Origin: Paramecium pentaurelia
Taxonomy: Eukaryota > Ciliophora > Oligohymenophorea > Peniculida > Parameciidae
Length of the DNA: 64,000 bases
Assembly (NCBI GenBank): GCA_905183005.1
Contig: CAJJDO010000162.1
Location: 169,630-233,629 of the forward strand
Direction: 5' to 3'
Below the pieces are notes generated by a model. It did not search any database. It was not told where the DNA came from and saw only the letters and a program-made list of their open reading frames with translations. Below are positions 34,816 to 48,550 of this stretch, in pieces. A program made the translations under genes and the position numbers. Position 1 is the stretch's first letter; the number at the start of each line of letters is the position of its first letter.

Positions 34816-37800
34816 TCACCATTCTATTTTAAGGATTTTAAGTAATTAATTTACATTATTCAAGAATTTCTATAGATGTCTTATCTTATTATTATTTTCT
34901 TCTTATTTACTAATTAATTAATTATTATCATTTTGTGTTAATTAAATTTTATCAATTTATCTTTAACTATCTTTCATTGACATTTCAAAACAATCAAATA
35001 CTTATGATCTATATAATAAATCAAATTAACTTACTTGTTGAATACACAAACAGCTTAAGTACATTTATACATCAAATTCAATAAAAATTATGAAGCTCTA
35101 TATCTAAGTTCAGCACCTAAAGTTGTCTCTGATATAGTATTCATTACTAAACAAGAAAGTTATTGATTATTTATAATCATTTTCTTTAATTTTCCATTAA
35201 GTGAACAATTACTATAAATTAGAAGAATGTCTTGACATATTGGTTATTGAATATCATTTTCAATTAAAATTTCTTACAATATATTAACAAATTAATTATT
35301 TGCTAGAATTCTTAATTATGTTTCTTTGTAAAATGAGAGACTTAACATAAATTGTACTATCAAGACATTAAATTATGTATTAGTTTACCATTTCCTCTTA
35401 TCACTCCAAACTAATTAAATTATAATAAATAATATACCTTTATTTAATTTTTCTTAAATTTCTTCTATGATTTTCATTCTAATATAAACTTGTCTAACAT
35501 CTGTATTTTAACCTAAGATTCCTAAGGCTTTAAGTAAAATTTCATTTTAAAATAAAGTCAATTAATCTTTACAAATATGTTTTTTGAGTTCTACCAATAA
35601 TAACCATTTCTATTCACTCAATTATTAACTTAAATGTGATTGCCATAATTAATTGCTACCTAAATTGATTAAGATATCATTCATCAATTCAAAATAGATT
35701 TAACTATTAGTAGTAAATCCTAAGAATAATAATTTCAAAATGGCATCAATACATAATCCAATAACTTCAATTAATTAAGTATTTGAATTTAATGAATAAT
35801 TTTCTTGTTCTTCTGAGAATTTTAATAGTAATTTCAAGAATACAACATGAACTTTAAATATAGATGATTGTTATAGTTAATTCTATTGTGCAAAAGAAAC
35901 ATTAGAAGTATTTAAATTTTTAACTTAAGATTATTACATTTTTTAAGGTTTTTATTATGTTTTATTGATTACTTTTTCTAATTCTTTAACAACATAGAGT
36001 GCTATAGATTTGGCGACTCCTGTTTTACATAGAATAAGTTTAGCACTATTACTTACAGAAACTATGGCACTTAATATTTATATTATAGTTTGATATTATA
36101 TTTCTGATTAATCTTCTTCATTATTTTAATCAGTTAATGAAAGTGGTCTATAAATAGATGTTAATGAATAGATTAAATCATCATTTATACTTTTAGTAAA
36201 TTCTATTTAATAAATACATTATAGTATTTTTGCAATTCCAATCTTATTTTCAATAGTAAAATTATCATTTTAAAGTGCTTAACTAATAACATATACAATA
36301 TTCCATTTAGGTTTTGTTTGTTTAGTTTTATTATACTCAAATTCAACATAATCTTTATGATAATGTGTAGCAAATTATAACAATAAACTAAGTTATAATA
36401 AGATACCTGCAATTAGATTAGGTTAATTAGAATTCAAATATTTTCTTAATTTATGAATTGAATGAATAGCAGTTTCTACTAAATTATAAGATTATAAAAT
36501 AGAGAGTGCTTTAGATACTGATTATCTCATTAAAACATTTAAGATTTCAGCAGCATGAAGTGTTAAAAATAATTAATCTATATTTTTGAATTTGATTAAG
36601 AATTAAGCACATTAATGATCTATTTAGAGATTATAAATTTATTAGATAGCCTCATCTTTATTATGTTATAAACATAAATAAACAAGTCTTAATAATCCAG
36701 CTTTACAAATAGATGCAATATCAGATTTTAATCTATTGTCAGTATATGAAATTACTCTTGTAAGTTTTTTTAATGGTTTGAGTTTGAGAATAATTGTTAT
36801 TGATTAAGAATATATATATTAAGATTCATTACTTTGATATAAATCATCTATCATTTAATCTTCTATTCTATTAATTTGATCTGTATTCAATTATTTTAAA
36901 TTTAATGATAAAATATTAAGTGATAAAAAGCGAATAATTTATAAATGAGATTTAGTTAATTAAATTAATCTTGAAAATAGTATTTATTAATCAAGCGGTT
37001 CTAATGATTAAAATAAATTAAATTATCTAGATAATTTCAATAATTTAATTAAACAATTTGAATTCTCAAAATTTAAATGATTGTAATATTAAAAGATATT
37101 TGATTATAAATATTTGATTAAATCTGGTTAAAGATCTAATAAATTATTCTTCAATAATTTCAATATATAATAAGATAATTTAATATTAAATGGATATTTG
37201 CTTTAATATTTAACAATATATTTTCCAACTTCAGAATGTTATTTTACAACACTTAACAATTAAATATAAAGATTTAAATATTCAACTTACTCTTCTCCAA
37301 CATTTTCTAAAAAACATTAATGTACATAACTTAATAAAGGTAACCAAAATGATTTAGTTTCATTAAATGTTGATATCAAATTAAGTACATATGTTTTACC
37401 TGAAGAGAGAAATAGAGTACTTGACATTAATTATTTTAATTCATCCAAAATGCAATTATCATATGATATATCAACATCATTTGCTTTTAATGCTAACAAT
37501 AGATCTAAATTTTATATAAAATCTCCTGTATTCTTTATATAAAGTTATTACTATTTATAATTTTGATAATTCAAACCTTCCAAAACTAATTATAAAAAAC
37601 ATTATAAAAAATGTGTAACTCTATTTTATAAAGGAATATTATTATCCCAAAATTAATCTGATTTACCTTTATAATCAAATATTAATTTAGATAATGAATA
37701 AAAATGATCTTTACTAGACAATTCTTCTTATAAAACAGTAACAATAAGATATCTAAATGATGATAATTAGGATTGCTTATCTTTTGTTTATTGTAATAAA

Positions 37801-39699
37801 TATATTGCAATATCAAATTAATTCTACATTAAGATCTATAAACTAACTGCAGATAAATCAAGAAACTATTATATTATTTTTATATTATACTTTGCACAAT
37901 AATTATAATAATTCTCCTTTTATTTTATAATTTTGTTCAATCTTAAAGTTTTCAAATTTTTCTTTTGAATATTTCTATATATTTGTTAATAAATCAGTCA
38001 TATATGATTTAAATAGACTTTCCTTTACTTGAACTTAACTTAAAAACTCCTTCTATTATTTAGAATAATAAATTAAAATTGCAATTAATTAATCTAAATA
38101 AACCAATTTCTAAGGAATACTCTATTTTTATGAAATAATATTAGTCTCCAAAATTGACAATTCCTCAATTGATACTTATTATTTTGGTACTCTAAATGTT
38201 TCTAAAATTAATATATAAATATACTTTAATTAGTAGTAAATGAGAGATTAAGAATATAATGGGAATCTTCTAATTATTTAATATATCCTTCACATGCCAC
38301 TTTATTTAAATGTTATGTAGTATAATGATTAGAAAAGAGTAATTCTAATGTTTATAATGCTATTTATTAATGTTATTTCCCTTAAACTAAATTAGGACAT
38401 AAGACATTAGTTTTAGTAAATAAATATTCCATCTATTAAATATTAAATAAATTAGCATATTATGCTTCTAATAAATATGAACAAAATCTTGGAATATTTT
38501 ACATCTTATAATCATCAGATAATAATGTTAATAGATCATATGATATGTAATATAGAGGTATTAATTATTATTAATGTAATGATTCATCATTTGTATCAAA
38601 TATTTGTGTTATTTCATTTATTAATATTATAATTGAATCTTATGCTGCATCCTAATTTATTTATATTACTTTCTTTAATAATTTTACTATTAAATATAAT
38701 ATATTTATTCTTCTACCCATAAATTTTGTTAAATTACGTAATATTTATTTACTTATCATATCAATTTAACCTTTTAATGTTTTTTAATTTATTTCCATTT
38801 TTTGTTATCCTGCTTAAGGATCTAAAGTTGGATATGAATATACTATATGATCTCTATTATCTTTAATATAAACTTCTTAATTCTTATTATAATTCTATTC
38901 TGATTAATTTTTATTAAATCTAGTAGTTAAATTTGTAATGAATTTTTGAAGGGCAATTAATGAATAATATATTATATTCTCATCTTTCTATGAATTACAT
39001 AGAATCAAGACTTCTTCAATTATTTCTTATCTTGAACGAAAGACTTCAATAGGAAAATCTTTTAATGCTCTCCATAATTATTCTTTAATTGTAAATAATA
39101 TTGTTTAATTATTTCCAAATTTTAATTAGACACTAATATCAAAAAGGAACTTTTCATCTTGTTCAGTTAATTTAACAAATGGAAAATATTCATATTCAAT
39201 TGTTTTATGATCTGGTTTAACAAGTATTTTTATTTATTCATCATATGAATTCTTTATAATTTGATTCATTTTATCAGGATTTTGAATTGGTTAAATTGAT
39301 TCTCCTTCCATTATATTTTGAATCAATTGATCCAAACTATTGTTATGCAAATTATATTATAACATTTTATTCCTAAATTCACAAATTTATTGTATATCTG
39401 ATTTCAAATTTTATTTAACTAAATGATGCTATTATTATTTAACAATTAATATATACCTTAGAAAGATCTTTGATCAAATCAATTACTTGATTAATCAATT
39501 ATAATTAAGTGTTAATACATTGATTAACAATCCATTTAAAAAGTATACAACCTATTGTTGGATTCTTGTCACATAGTTCATTCAATCCAACTAAACCACA
39601 TTATATTTTTGATATCAAATTTCTAATTGCACTCTATTGAACATCTAAACTACAACTTTGTAATTTCTCTATAATTTTATTGATCTAATGGAAACTCAT
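34816..39699 (-). CDS. very large armadillo-type protein, rotatin-like
   Basis: A 4.9-kb gene with many introns of 22-30 nt (for example 35009-35034) encodes roughly 1,500 aa of continuous helix-rich sequence. The N-terminus (INKIIEKLQSCSLDVQQSAI, then LINQVIDLIKDLSK) resembles the RTTN_N armadillo region of rotatin/Ana3, a centriole-length protein. The C-terminus has further ARM-like helices (RASQFLLNLMYKCTQAVCVF). No other domain is seen. It is the first gene upstream of the VHS-like protein on this strand, 216 bases away. The frame was checked through the 3' half and at the 5' end; some internal intron borders were not resolved. An unrelated ARM/HEAT scaffold is the main alternative. Confidence 0.45.
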
Positions 39700-40100
39700 A
39701 CTTTCACTTTTTTGAATTTAAAATTATAAAAATAAACAAATATATTTAATTAAGAATAATGATATCATATACAACAAATTAGATATCATAATATAAATTA
39801 AAATAGTAGATTCTAAAGAAACCAGTCCTTAATAAAATGATATTATAACATTACTAAATATTTGAACAATTATTTAAATTTAAATCAATAGAAATATTAA
39901 GAAGTATATATAATCCTAAGAATTGTTTAATTTAAATAAAATTATAAACTATTTCTAATTTGTATATCTCTTATAGATTAAAATATAAAAATTATGATAT
40001 ATTTTTACATTTATTCCCCATTCCTTATCTAATTAACAATTTTATAAATATAAATTACAATATTAATAATATATATGAATAATCAAATTCTAAATATTTA
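39700..40100. other. intergenic
   Basis: Lies between the start of the rotatin-like gene and the end of the PEX3-like gene, both on the minus strand. AT-rich, nothing recognised. Confidence 0.6.
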
Positions 40101-41303
40101 TCAACCCAAAGATTATTTTTATGAACTTGTTGATTCATCTAACTCATTTCCAAATACTAATTTTCTAATAATTTAATTTTAAGATTATTTCAAAATTTCA
40201 AATATCTTAAATTCATGTAAAACTTTCTGTATTTATATCATATTGTTATCTACTTAATTATTAGTTGACTATTCTTCTTTAATTTTTAGACTTTATTTTA
40301 ATACTTTCTAATAATATATATTATTGTTTTGAATACTTTCCTTTGCATAAAATTCTTCTTTGATTACTTAATGATGTTTTGTTAATTATTTAATAAGAAT
40401 TTAATTATTAATCTCATTTATTTGAGGAAGTAATTAAAGTCTATTATTTAATTTCTAAAATGAATATGATATTGAATAATCAGAAAATGTCATCATTCCA
40501 AAAGATTAATTGATTTTAAAAAGATGTTATATTAATTATTTTGATTATTCTTAAATTGTCTTTAAATGTTATCCTTAATAAAATTATTGAAATTATGTAA
40601 TCTTTTGTTTTAATTCTTCTTTACATTAATTTTCAAATCTCTATTGAAATTTCTCATCCATAAATTCTCTTTAACAAACTTATACCAATGATTTAATTAA
40701 TTCTTTTACATTAACTTATTTATCATAAATATATTTTTGAGACTCTTTCTTAAATTCTTATTAAATTATAGTAGATATGTGAAGATATTATTATGTAAAT
40801 ATAATTAATTACATTTATTCAATTAGATTTTGAATAAACATTTATTCATCTACAATTGTAATTGTCAACATCAGAATTTTAGATAATAAGAGAAGACATT
40901 CAAATTTTCTTAAAAAGAGAATAGTTGATACTTCAAAAGTTAAGAATTATTCTGTCATATTTTAATACATCTCAGCCTTTTATTACTAAGTCAATTCTTT
41001 ATTTTATTTCAATTAAGTTCCAATCATTGTGATTTAATCTAATTTTAAGATTCCACATATAGTATCCAAAAATCCCTTATTCTCATAGTAATCATTAACA
41101 ATCATTTATATTTAATCCAATTTTGTATTTATTCTCTATCCTTTTTCCATTTATAATTCCATTTATTTTGTTAATTTACTTTACATTTTTTATAAGAAAG
41201 CATTAAATAAATGTGATCTAAATTTGTATGTAATTCCACCCAAAAGAAAAATTAAGAATAATAAAGTCTTTTTAGGATGATTTCTATAAATTGTGAGCAA
41301 CAT
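40101..41303 (-). CDS. PEX3-like peroxisomal membrane protein (tentative)
   Basis: An intronless frame of 400 aa, close to the 370-400 aa of PEX3. It begins MLLTIYRNHPKKTLLFLIFL followed by LGGITYKF: a short basic head, one membrane segment and the Leu-Gly-Gly motif that sits at this place in PEX3. The rest is helical and soluble-looking (ILFLRKFECLLLLSKILMLT, FMDEKFQQRFENQCKEE), as in the cytosolic PEX3 bundle that binds PEX19. The similarity is of topology, size and a few residues, so other single-pass helical proteins remain possible. In-frame TAA/TAG are very frequent. Confidence 0.4.
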
Positions 41304-41405
41304 TCTTTTTAAATTAAATTATTCAATAAATATTAAAATACTTATGATATAATAATATTCATTGCTTAATTTAATTGATAAAATAAATGAATTATTAAAA
41401 AATAA

Positions 41406-42661
41406 ATGTTTTATGCAGATTCTATTCAAGAAGATAAAATTAAATCCTACCTTAACTACATTGAATAAGAATAAGAAAGGAAGGATAGAATAAAAAAACT
41501 AGCTGAATCATTAATGAATAAGACAAAATTAAAATTGAAGTATTCAATCATAACAACATTAGATTAACCAATAAGGAATCAAAGAGAGAAGAATAGTTTA
41601 ATAAAAAATTAGAAGAGATGAAACAACTTAGTACCTTTGTAGATGCAAGACCTTCTATTAATCGATTAAATTTACTAAATGATAGAAATCTATTATTAAA
41701 ACTCTAAGTAATATAGAAGACTTAAAAATACTAAGAAACTAATAAACATAATGCAAATAAAACTGAATTCTAAAATTAAGAATTTCAATCTCTAAATTCT
41801 CAACCACTTATTTTGGATGAAGAATTCAAATTATAATTTTTGGCTACTTAGAATTATGAGCCAATCTAAAGAAAATAGCTATAAATGCCAAGGAGATCTT
41901 AACCAGAATCTCCAAAAGACATTGAACCTGTGATAAAAGAAGAAGAATTATAATTAAACTTTGATGCATCTCCTAAAAATGATTCAAATTTATTTTATCG
42001 TTCAGTATTTAGAACAAGTCCTTCTCCATAAAGAAAATAGCAAATACAACAATTTGAGGAAGAAACAAAAAAGGCTAGATAATTTCTTCAATAACAAGGA
42101 CTGATTGAGAAATAAGGTTAAAAAAATTAAAAGAGAACTCCATTGAGAAAAATACCAATTTAACAATACTATTAGAATTTTCAGAAGTAATGTCAATCAT
42201 TAGTAAAGGATGTAGCTTTGGAATCAAGGAGAAGAAGTGTCATGAGTCAAATGAATGAGAGTGAAGGATGTTCTTCAAAAAAAGAGATTATTAAAGATGT
42301 AATCATTAATAAAAATCAAAATACAATTACTATGTGCAAATCACAAATTAAGTTAAATAAATCATAAACAAATTCCTCTTCGTCTCCAAGATAGAAAGTG
42401 ATGAATTTTAATTAAAAGGGCAAATTGGGATCATAAACTTAAAGAGTTTTAAGAAAAACTAAAAGTATCTTTGATTCTGAATAAAACAGTCCAATCAAAT
42501 CAAGATTGCAAACTTAATTTGAATCTTTTACTTAAGCTGTTAATAAAACTTAGAAGGCATTTAATAGAATAAATAAGGGAAATGAGAAGATTATTAGAAG
42601 AATGTCAACTGCTGTTAGTAGTATACATAAAAAGTATAGTAATGAGGTTGAATAAGTTTGA
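41406..42661 (+). CDS. disordered charged protein (410 aa), unknown
   Basis: One 23-nt intron (41540-41562) gives 410 aa. The sequence is Lys-, Ser-, Gln- and Glu-rich with Pro-directed stretches (YRSVFRTSPSPQRK, KRTPLRKIPIQ, NSSSSPRQK, TQRVLRKTKS), and would offer many phosphorylation sites. A helical N-terminus (IEQEQERKDRIKKLAESL) is the only ordered-looking part. No domain is recognised. It is probably an intrinsically disordered cytoskeletal or signalling protein. It is divergent from the PEX3-like gene (102 bases between starts) and followed by the MGC gene 55 bases later. Confidence 0.6.
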
Positions 42662-42716
42662 TGAATAATTATATTTATAAACTCTCATTTAATATGATAT
42701 TAATTTAATTTAAGAA

Positions 42717-43783
42717 ATGGGATGTGGTGCTTCTAAATCATAATTAGAAAGAATGAAGAGTTATGTAAATTGTATCAATAAATTTAGAAATAAAAATTAG
42801 AAGAATTAGAATAAATAAATGGTTAATTAGCTAAATAAATAGCAGATTTGAGAGATGTTAAAAATAAGAGAAAACCAATATATATCATAAAAGATTAGGA
42901 GGTATAAGGAATCTTAATGATTTTGAGAGGTGGAAGAATTAACAAGTTATAAGGAAGAACTTGAACGTAAGTTTTAGGTGATTGAAAAAGAAATTTTAAA
43001 GGTCAATAAACAATTACAAATATAAGCAAAGGCAGAACCAAAGAAAAAAAGGAAAACTACTAAACCTATTGATATAGATGATATAGCAGACGAAGAGGAA
43101 TGGAAAAAAGTTTGTTAATTTATATCTAAAATAGAATATGATGAATGATGATGATATCACTATAAAACCTTTTGATGATGCTCAACTTGAAATAGAATCA
43201 GATAATATTGGAAAGAAAGATATTAATAAGAGCTCTTAAAGTAAACTTACAAATTTAAGTAGGTAACATTTTGATTATGGATTCTTAACAAAATATTAAA
43301 AAATAAATAGCAAATGCTGATGAAATTAATAATTAAGAATAATAATTTCAATTTGACAGTAAAAAAATTATTATATAAAATGATTAAAATAATAATGATG
43401 AATAATCAAAGCACTAATAATAAGATTTATATAAAATCAAAGTTAGTATCTAAGAAGCATTAGGAGAAGACTTATAAGCATATAATGATGAAATCAAAAA
43501 CAAATTATTTTCTTAAGACTTAAGTAGTCAACCCTAATAATAAACATTAAAAAACAGTGAAATTGAAATATGTTTTAATGAGTAATCCTTAGAGTAAATT
43601 GCTTAAAGTCCTGAAAAAAACATTACTACGGTACCTAAAAAGAGTAAATCAAGTTAAGCACAAACTTAGATTTAGGTTTAAAATTAATAATAGTAGAAAG
43701 CAGAAAAATAATTATACTTCTCCAAATAACGTCCTTCTGGTAATAATTAACAAAGAAATACAAAATAAAAATACCAAATATGA
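42717..43783 (+). CDS. Met-Gly-Cys coiled-coil protein (322 aa)
   Basis: Four introns (42765-42787, 42902-42929, 43110-43134, 43241-43262; 22-28 nt) give 322 aa. The N-terminus MGCGASKSQ fits N-myristoylation at Gly2 and palmitoylation at Cys3. Residues about 15-95 are coiled coil (LEELEQINGQLAKQIADL, VEELTSYKEELERKFQVIEK), then a basic KKKRKTTK stretch and an acidic DIDDIADEEEW block. The C-terminal 180 residues are Gln-rich and disordered. MGCGASK starts recur in ciliate membrane or cortex proteins. Function unknown. All four introns are needed for one continuous frame. Confidence 0.65.
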
Positions 43784-44040
43784 TTTTTAATGTTTTAATA
43801 TTTATCATAATTATTATAAAATAATCCAATTAATAAATGTATTTTGTAAATGAACTCTCAATGTATAATTTTCTAATATATTTTAAATTCGTATTAAATA
43901 ACAATCTTACAAGTGACATTAATAATTTAAATCATATTTTAATCTAATTATATAAACATTTTCTTTTATTTTCATTTTAAATTGATAATTTTACAACCTT
44001 TCTCATTCTACTTATTTGTATTTAATTTCTATCCTTAATT

Positions 44041-44373
44041 GGAAAGGGATTGTTTCATCAATTTAAATAGACAACAACTAATTCAAGCACCATTATCATT
44101 CAAGAATCACCTGTACTATAAATAGATTTCTTATAAGAGGTCTTAGTAAATCATCCATATATATTAAAAGGCGAATATGTATTTGTGAAATATAAGCAAT
44201 TTCTTTTTCTTTAGTACCTAGTCATCAACTAAAAGAGAAAAAAGTCTTAAAATTAATAAACTTTCGATGAATTCAAAAGTTTAATTACAAGCCTTCAAAG
44301 GAGACTCATTGATAGTTTCCGAGAGACAGAGATAGCAACTAATGCACTACAAGAAAAGTCATACATGAAATGA
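44041..44373 (+). CDS. partial ORF, start not found
   Basis: An open frame of 110 codons with protein-like composition (HQFKQTTTNSSTIIIQESP, TFDEFKSLITSLQRRLIDSF) ends in TGA. It stays open upstream of 44041 but has no in-frame ATG within the AT-rich stretch before it, so the first exon is missing from this reading. A frame-preserving intron of 30 or 36 nt may lie around 44180-44215. No family recognised. It could be the 3' end of a short gene whose start lies near 43840-43930. Confidence 0.35.
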
Positions 44374-44450
44374 ATAAAATGCAATTAAATGAATTGTAGT
44401 ATGTTTTTTAGTAATGTTTTAGATTCTTTTTTCGTTAGTAGATATTTAGA

Positions 44451-44740
44451 ATGCCATCTAAATAGGATATTATTCAAATTCACTCTCCAGAATGTTATCT
44501 GTAAAAAACATCAACTTTTAAAATTTGTAATCCGAACTAAACAATAATTTATACTATGTTTTCATTTACAGAGTTTTTATTTGTATATACAATGAATATT
44601 ATTAGGACATTTGACAAATTAGAAAAAATCTTTACCTAAATAAATAATACATAGTGTCTAATTAAGATAAAAATAGAACATTGTTAATACATACATACAA
44701 TCAATTAATATGATTTATATTATCTTATTGAACTTTGAAC
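44451..44740 (+). other. short open frame of doubtful status
   Basis: ATG 44451 opens about 95 codons (start MPSKQDIIQIHSPECYLQK) before TGA. The first 30 residues look protein-like, the rest AT-driven (Ile/Tyr/Asn-rich). It may be a first exon with unresolved introns or chance. Confidence 0.2.
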
Positions 44741-44790
44741 AATAATTTATAAACCAATTAATCTAAACAGATCTTGATTATATTTAATTT

Positions 44791-46115
44791 ATGATTTAAT
44801 AAACACAAGCTCATCTTCCAAAAGAGTGGATTGATTTCTTAGAAAAGATTTAAAACCTCGACCCAATTGATGTGGAAACAGTAACATAATATGTAAAAGT
44901 ACGTGTCAACCACTTTCCAACTGATTAATAAATGACAGAGTACTACGAAGAAGTTTTTTCTAAGTAATATATTAATATTACTATATTTAGATCTACAAGT
45001 GATGTAAATAGAAAAAAGTGGCATCAATAAGATAAAAATCTACTTATTTGGTGTATGACCAAGCATATGATGTCATAAAATCGTTAGGAACTCATTCCTG
45101 TAATTGTTATATATAATATTTAAGAATGATGAGGATTGGGAGTATGTATCAAGGATTCTATGTGTAGATAAAAAATTAGTGGAATTAAAGTGGATATCTC
45201 TTTTACATTCCAATTTAAAGATCTCTCCTTGGTCAAAGGAAGAAGATTAAATTCTAATTAACATAGCAAAGTATCCTTTTTAATTTATAATAAGTGACCA
45301 TTATTATAAAAATAATTGGACTGAATTAACCATTAAATTTAATTCTATATCTTCAACATAGAGATATCCTAAATAAATAAGAGAACGCTGGAACAATGTG
45401 CTAAATCCCAATATCTCTAGATCTACATGGAGCAAAGAAGAAAAAATTTAATTACTCTAATTGATTTTGAGTTATGGCAAAAAATGGTCCAAAATCTAAG
45501 GTGAGTTAAATGGGAGAAGTGAAAATTAAATTAAAAATTAATATAATGGAATTATTAGAAATTTAAAAAGATTTAATGTAATCATTGTATCTAATCAGTA
45601 GGTCTAAGAAAGTGAAGAAAGATTGTTGATCAAAGCAATAATTGAAAATCCTGATTAAAAGTTAAGTTTGACTGTTACTTAGTTCATGTCAGACTTCTTG
45701 GCTAAAAAAGAGGCATCAAAAAGTGTAGAATCCCCATAACTTCATTAGCTTACTGAATCATAAATTCAAAAGAAAATCTGTATTGACCCAGTTCCTCAAG
45801 AAATTGGAATTACTGCAACAAGTACTTTTAGTTATTATAAAAGATATTTTATTTTAAGAGAAATTGAATTAATGTAAAGAAGTGCAGTAGTAGATGAAGT
45901 AGACATCCATTTAATAAAATACATATTTCTCCTCTTCTCAACCACAAAACTATTCGTAAATGCCAATGCCTACTAATCAGTATTATTATAATAATAATTA
46001 TAATAATTATTATCATAATTACCATCAATAAAATTAACAATACTTGACCTACCCTAATTATAATTAAGTATAATCGTAAATGCCATATCAATAATATCAC
46101 TATGGATATTATTGA
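44791..46115 (+). CDS. Myb-type DNA-binding protein (398 aa)
   Basis: Five introns (24-28 nt) leave a 398 aa frame. Two good Myb/SANT repeats lie near residues 125-225: SPWSKEEDQILINIA, YPKQIRERWNNVLNP, then STWSKEEKIQLLQLILSYGK and WSKIQGELNGRSENQIKNQY. The region before them (DEDWEYVSRILCVDKKLVEL) resembles a decayed extra repeat. The C-terminus is rich in Asn, Tyr, Gln and Pro (QNYSQMPMPTNQYYYN), like an activation or low-complexity tail. Three-repeat Mybs regulate cell-cycle genes. A paralogue lies at 48551-50241 on the same strand, with the same layout. Start chosen at the first ATG in the frame that leads into the helices. Confidence 0.85.
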
Positions 46116-46715
46116 TAACAAAAAGTTGAAAATAATATTGATAAATATTCATTTATATCTTATTATTATTATATTTTTAAAGAATTTACTTGCAACTTGC
46201 GGTCAGTAATGTATATTATTTAAAAATTTCAAGGTAAGTTTAAAATATTCATTAATTTTTCATCTAAAATTATTCAATTAATTTCTTAATCTTTTTGTAA
46301 ATTGAAAATTTATTGAAGAACCATTCCTTTAAAAAGTAAAATTACTTTCTTAAGAAAATTACCATAAACAACTTAGAATAGATTTGCTGTTAATAATTAG
46401 ACATATATAAAGGATAAATACAAGGTAAAAATATGAATAATATATAATAATATTTTTTTCAAACAATATTTATTGACAAAGAATTTCTGTTAAAAATTTT
46501 AAATAATTTATTAATTGGTGAAAATTATAAATTATTAAAAAAATTTTAATTTAATTAAATTTTATAAACGATTGATATTAAAACGATATTCATGAAGCAC
46601 CTAATTTTATGTTAATATCAAATAAAATTATGAATTAGCAAATGAATAACTAAAAATAATTCAAAATTTTTTATCAATTTAATAAAGTAATACACATAAG
46701 AATATCAAATAAAAG
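46116..46715. other. intergenic, nothing recognised
   Basis: 3' flanks of the first Myb gene and of the convergent TFIIB-like gene. AT-rich. Confidence 0.6.
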
Positions 46716-47303
46716 TCATTACAAATTATTATGAAAGTAGTTGAATAGATCTTGTATAATTTTAAAAGCAAATGGTTTGATTCTGTTTAAGTTAATTTAC
46801 AACTATTCTACTTTAATATTTGCTATTTGAGCAATTATTTTTGCGTTTATACCACCTTATTTCAAATATATAATATCAGTGGCAATTTTTACTGAAATGG
46901 CATTTTGAAGTTGTTAAGGTAATTTGTTGATGAGGGGTTACATCTATTCGTAAAGAATGTGACAAACTTTAGTTGCTTTAGAATTTAATTTAAGTTTTTA
47001 GCACAAAGTAGAAATCAAGGAGGAGTATTAATTTTAAACACATTTTGAAAGGTATTCTACTTTAGCATCAGCTTTAGGTAATGGGTAATTTAGCTCCCTC
47101 ATAGCACAATGAACTATTGCCTAAGCATGTAATGAAGTGTTTGGTAGAGTTAAGTTATTTAGAATTGCGATTGCTTTTTTTTCAATTGCATCATCCAAAT
47201 TCATTTTGAACACCAAATGAGAGACTTCCTCTAATAAGTCAGAAGATCTCTTTGGAGTAGAGCATCCATCACTAAATTTTGGTACAGGAGGTCTATTTAT
47301 CAT
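46716..47303 (-). CDS. TFIIB-like cyclin-fold protein without zinc ribbon (tentative)
   Basis: An intronless frame of 195 aa starting MINRPPVPKFSDG. It reads as two helical bundles: residues about 20-70 (LLEEVSHLVFKMNLDDAIEK, then LHAQAIVHCAMREL), and 90-185 (QNQYSSLISTLCQKLKL, TKVCHILYEQMQPLI, KIATDIIYLKQGG, AKIIAQIANIKVEQLQINLN). The last block matches the second cyclin fold of TFIIB/BRF, where an Ala-rich helix is followed by an Ile-Ala-x2-Ala helix-turn-helix. The N-terminal zinc ribbon that recruits polymerase is absent. It may be a divergent TFIIB paralogue or another cyclin-fold protein. Length is shorter than TFIIB (about 310 aa). Confidence 0.45.
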
Positions 47304-48550
47304 TATTATTTAATTTATTGATATAAATCAACTCTTCATTCAGCAGTTTAATATGAATGAGAACATGAAAAAACTCATTAAGTTAAATTATTTTCTGTAT
47401 AAAAAATTATATGGAAAATAAACCAAAACACATTCCCTTTTTTTAATAATAAGAAATTATCACTTTTCTTAAAGCAAATTGACAAACTGATTGTAAATTT
47501 ATATAACTTCCATAAAATTGATCTAAATTTTCATGATCTTGAAATTTAAATTTCATGTACTTTAAATGCTAATAATTTTTATGATATACAAAAGTGAATA
47601 TCAACAAAGTAACGAAGATGGTTAGACACAAATTCAGCTTACAAAATTTCTTATTAATTTATTCCAAATGATTTCATAAATCTATAAATGACTAGAACTT
47701 TTATTTCAATATATAAACTAAGAATCTCAATTTGATGATTGATGTAATTTTATTGGTAGCGAATTTACTTTTACGTTTAAAGAGTAGCACTCTTGTATTC
47801 CTAATTATTAATAATATTTATATTTTATATATATAATATTCAATCTTCTTCTTAGTTTGTTATTATTAATTAGTGTCTATCCATCAAAAATTACTCATTA
47901 ATTATTTATGATTATGAGAAAATTGAAAACTTACTTTTATTATTAAAACATTTATCCATTTAAAAAAAAAATCACTATCGCAATTTTTCTAGTATTATTA
48001 TTTCTTACACTCTAAATCTCTTTGACTAATTGTATATAAACAATAATAGACTTAAAACTTGTTTAATCATAAAATTATGTTTTATAATCTCTAAACTTAT
48101 TATTATCAACCACCATATTTTTTTTTTCACTGTGGTTTCGTTAAGAAGAATTATATTTCGCGTAATACCCTGATTATTATTTTTATCCAAAAAAATCATA
48201 ATGTAATTAAGATTTTGATTGTAAAATAAATCAAGGGACACTCAAATAAATATTCGCTGTTCATAAAAGTTTTCTTATTAAAGTACGATCAAAATTAGAA
48301 ATAGATAAATAAAAGTTTTGGGCTTTTTATGAATAAATAATTGAACTGAAGATTAAAACTAAATAACTCTTATTTTTCTTGGTATGTGTTCGATAAATAA
48401 AAAAATGAATAAGTCTATTTGGTTGATAATATTTCAATTGCAATCTTATCATTTTTATTTGCTTATTAAACAGTATTATAATGCTTTTAGGGAATTAGTC
48501 CAAAACTATTTATTATATTAAACAATAATAAAATATATAAATATAATTAA
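47304..48550. other. intergenic, nothing recognised
   Basis: 1.2 kb, very AT-rich. It holds promoters of the TFIIB-like gene (minus) and second Myb gene (plus). A 71-codon standard-code frame at 48026-48241 is Ile/Leu/Lys/Asn-rich and not credible. Confidence 0.55.
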
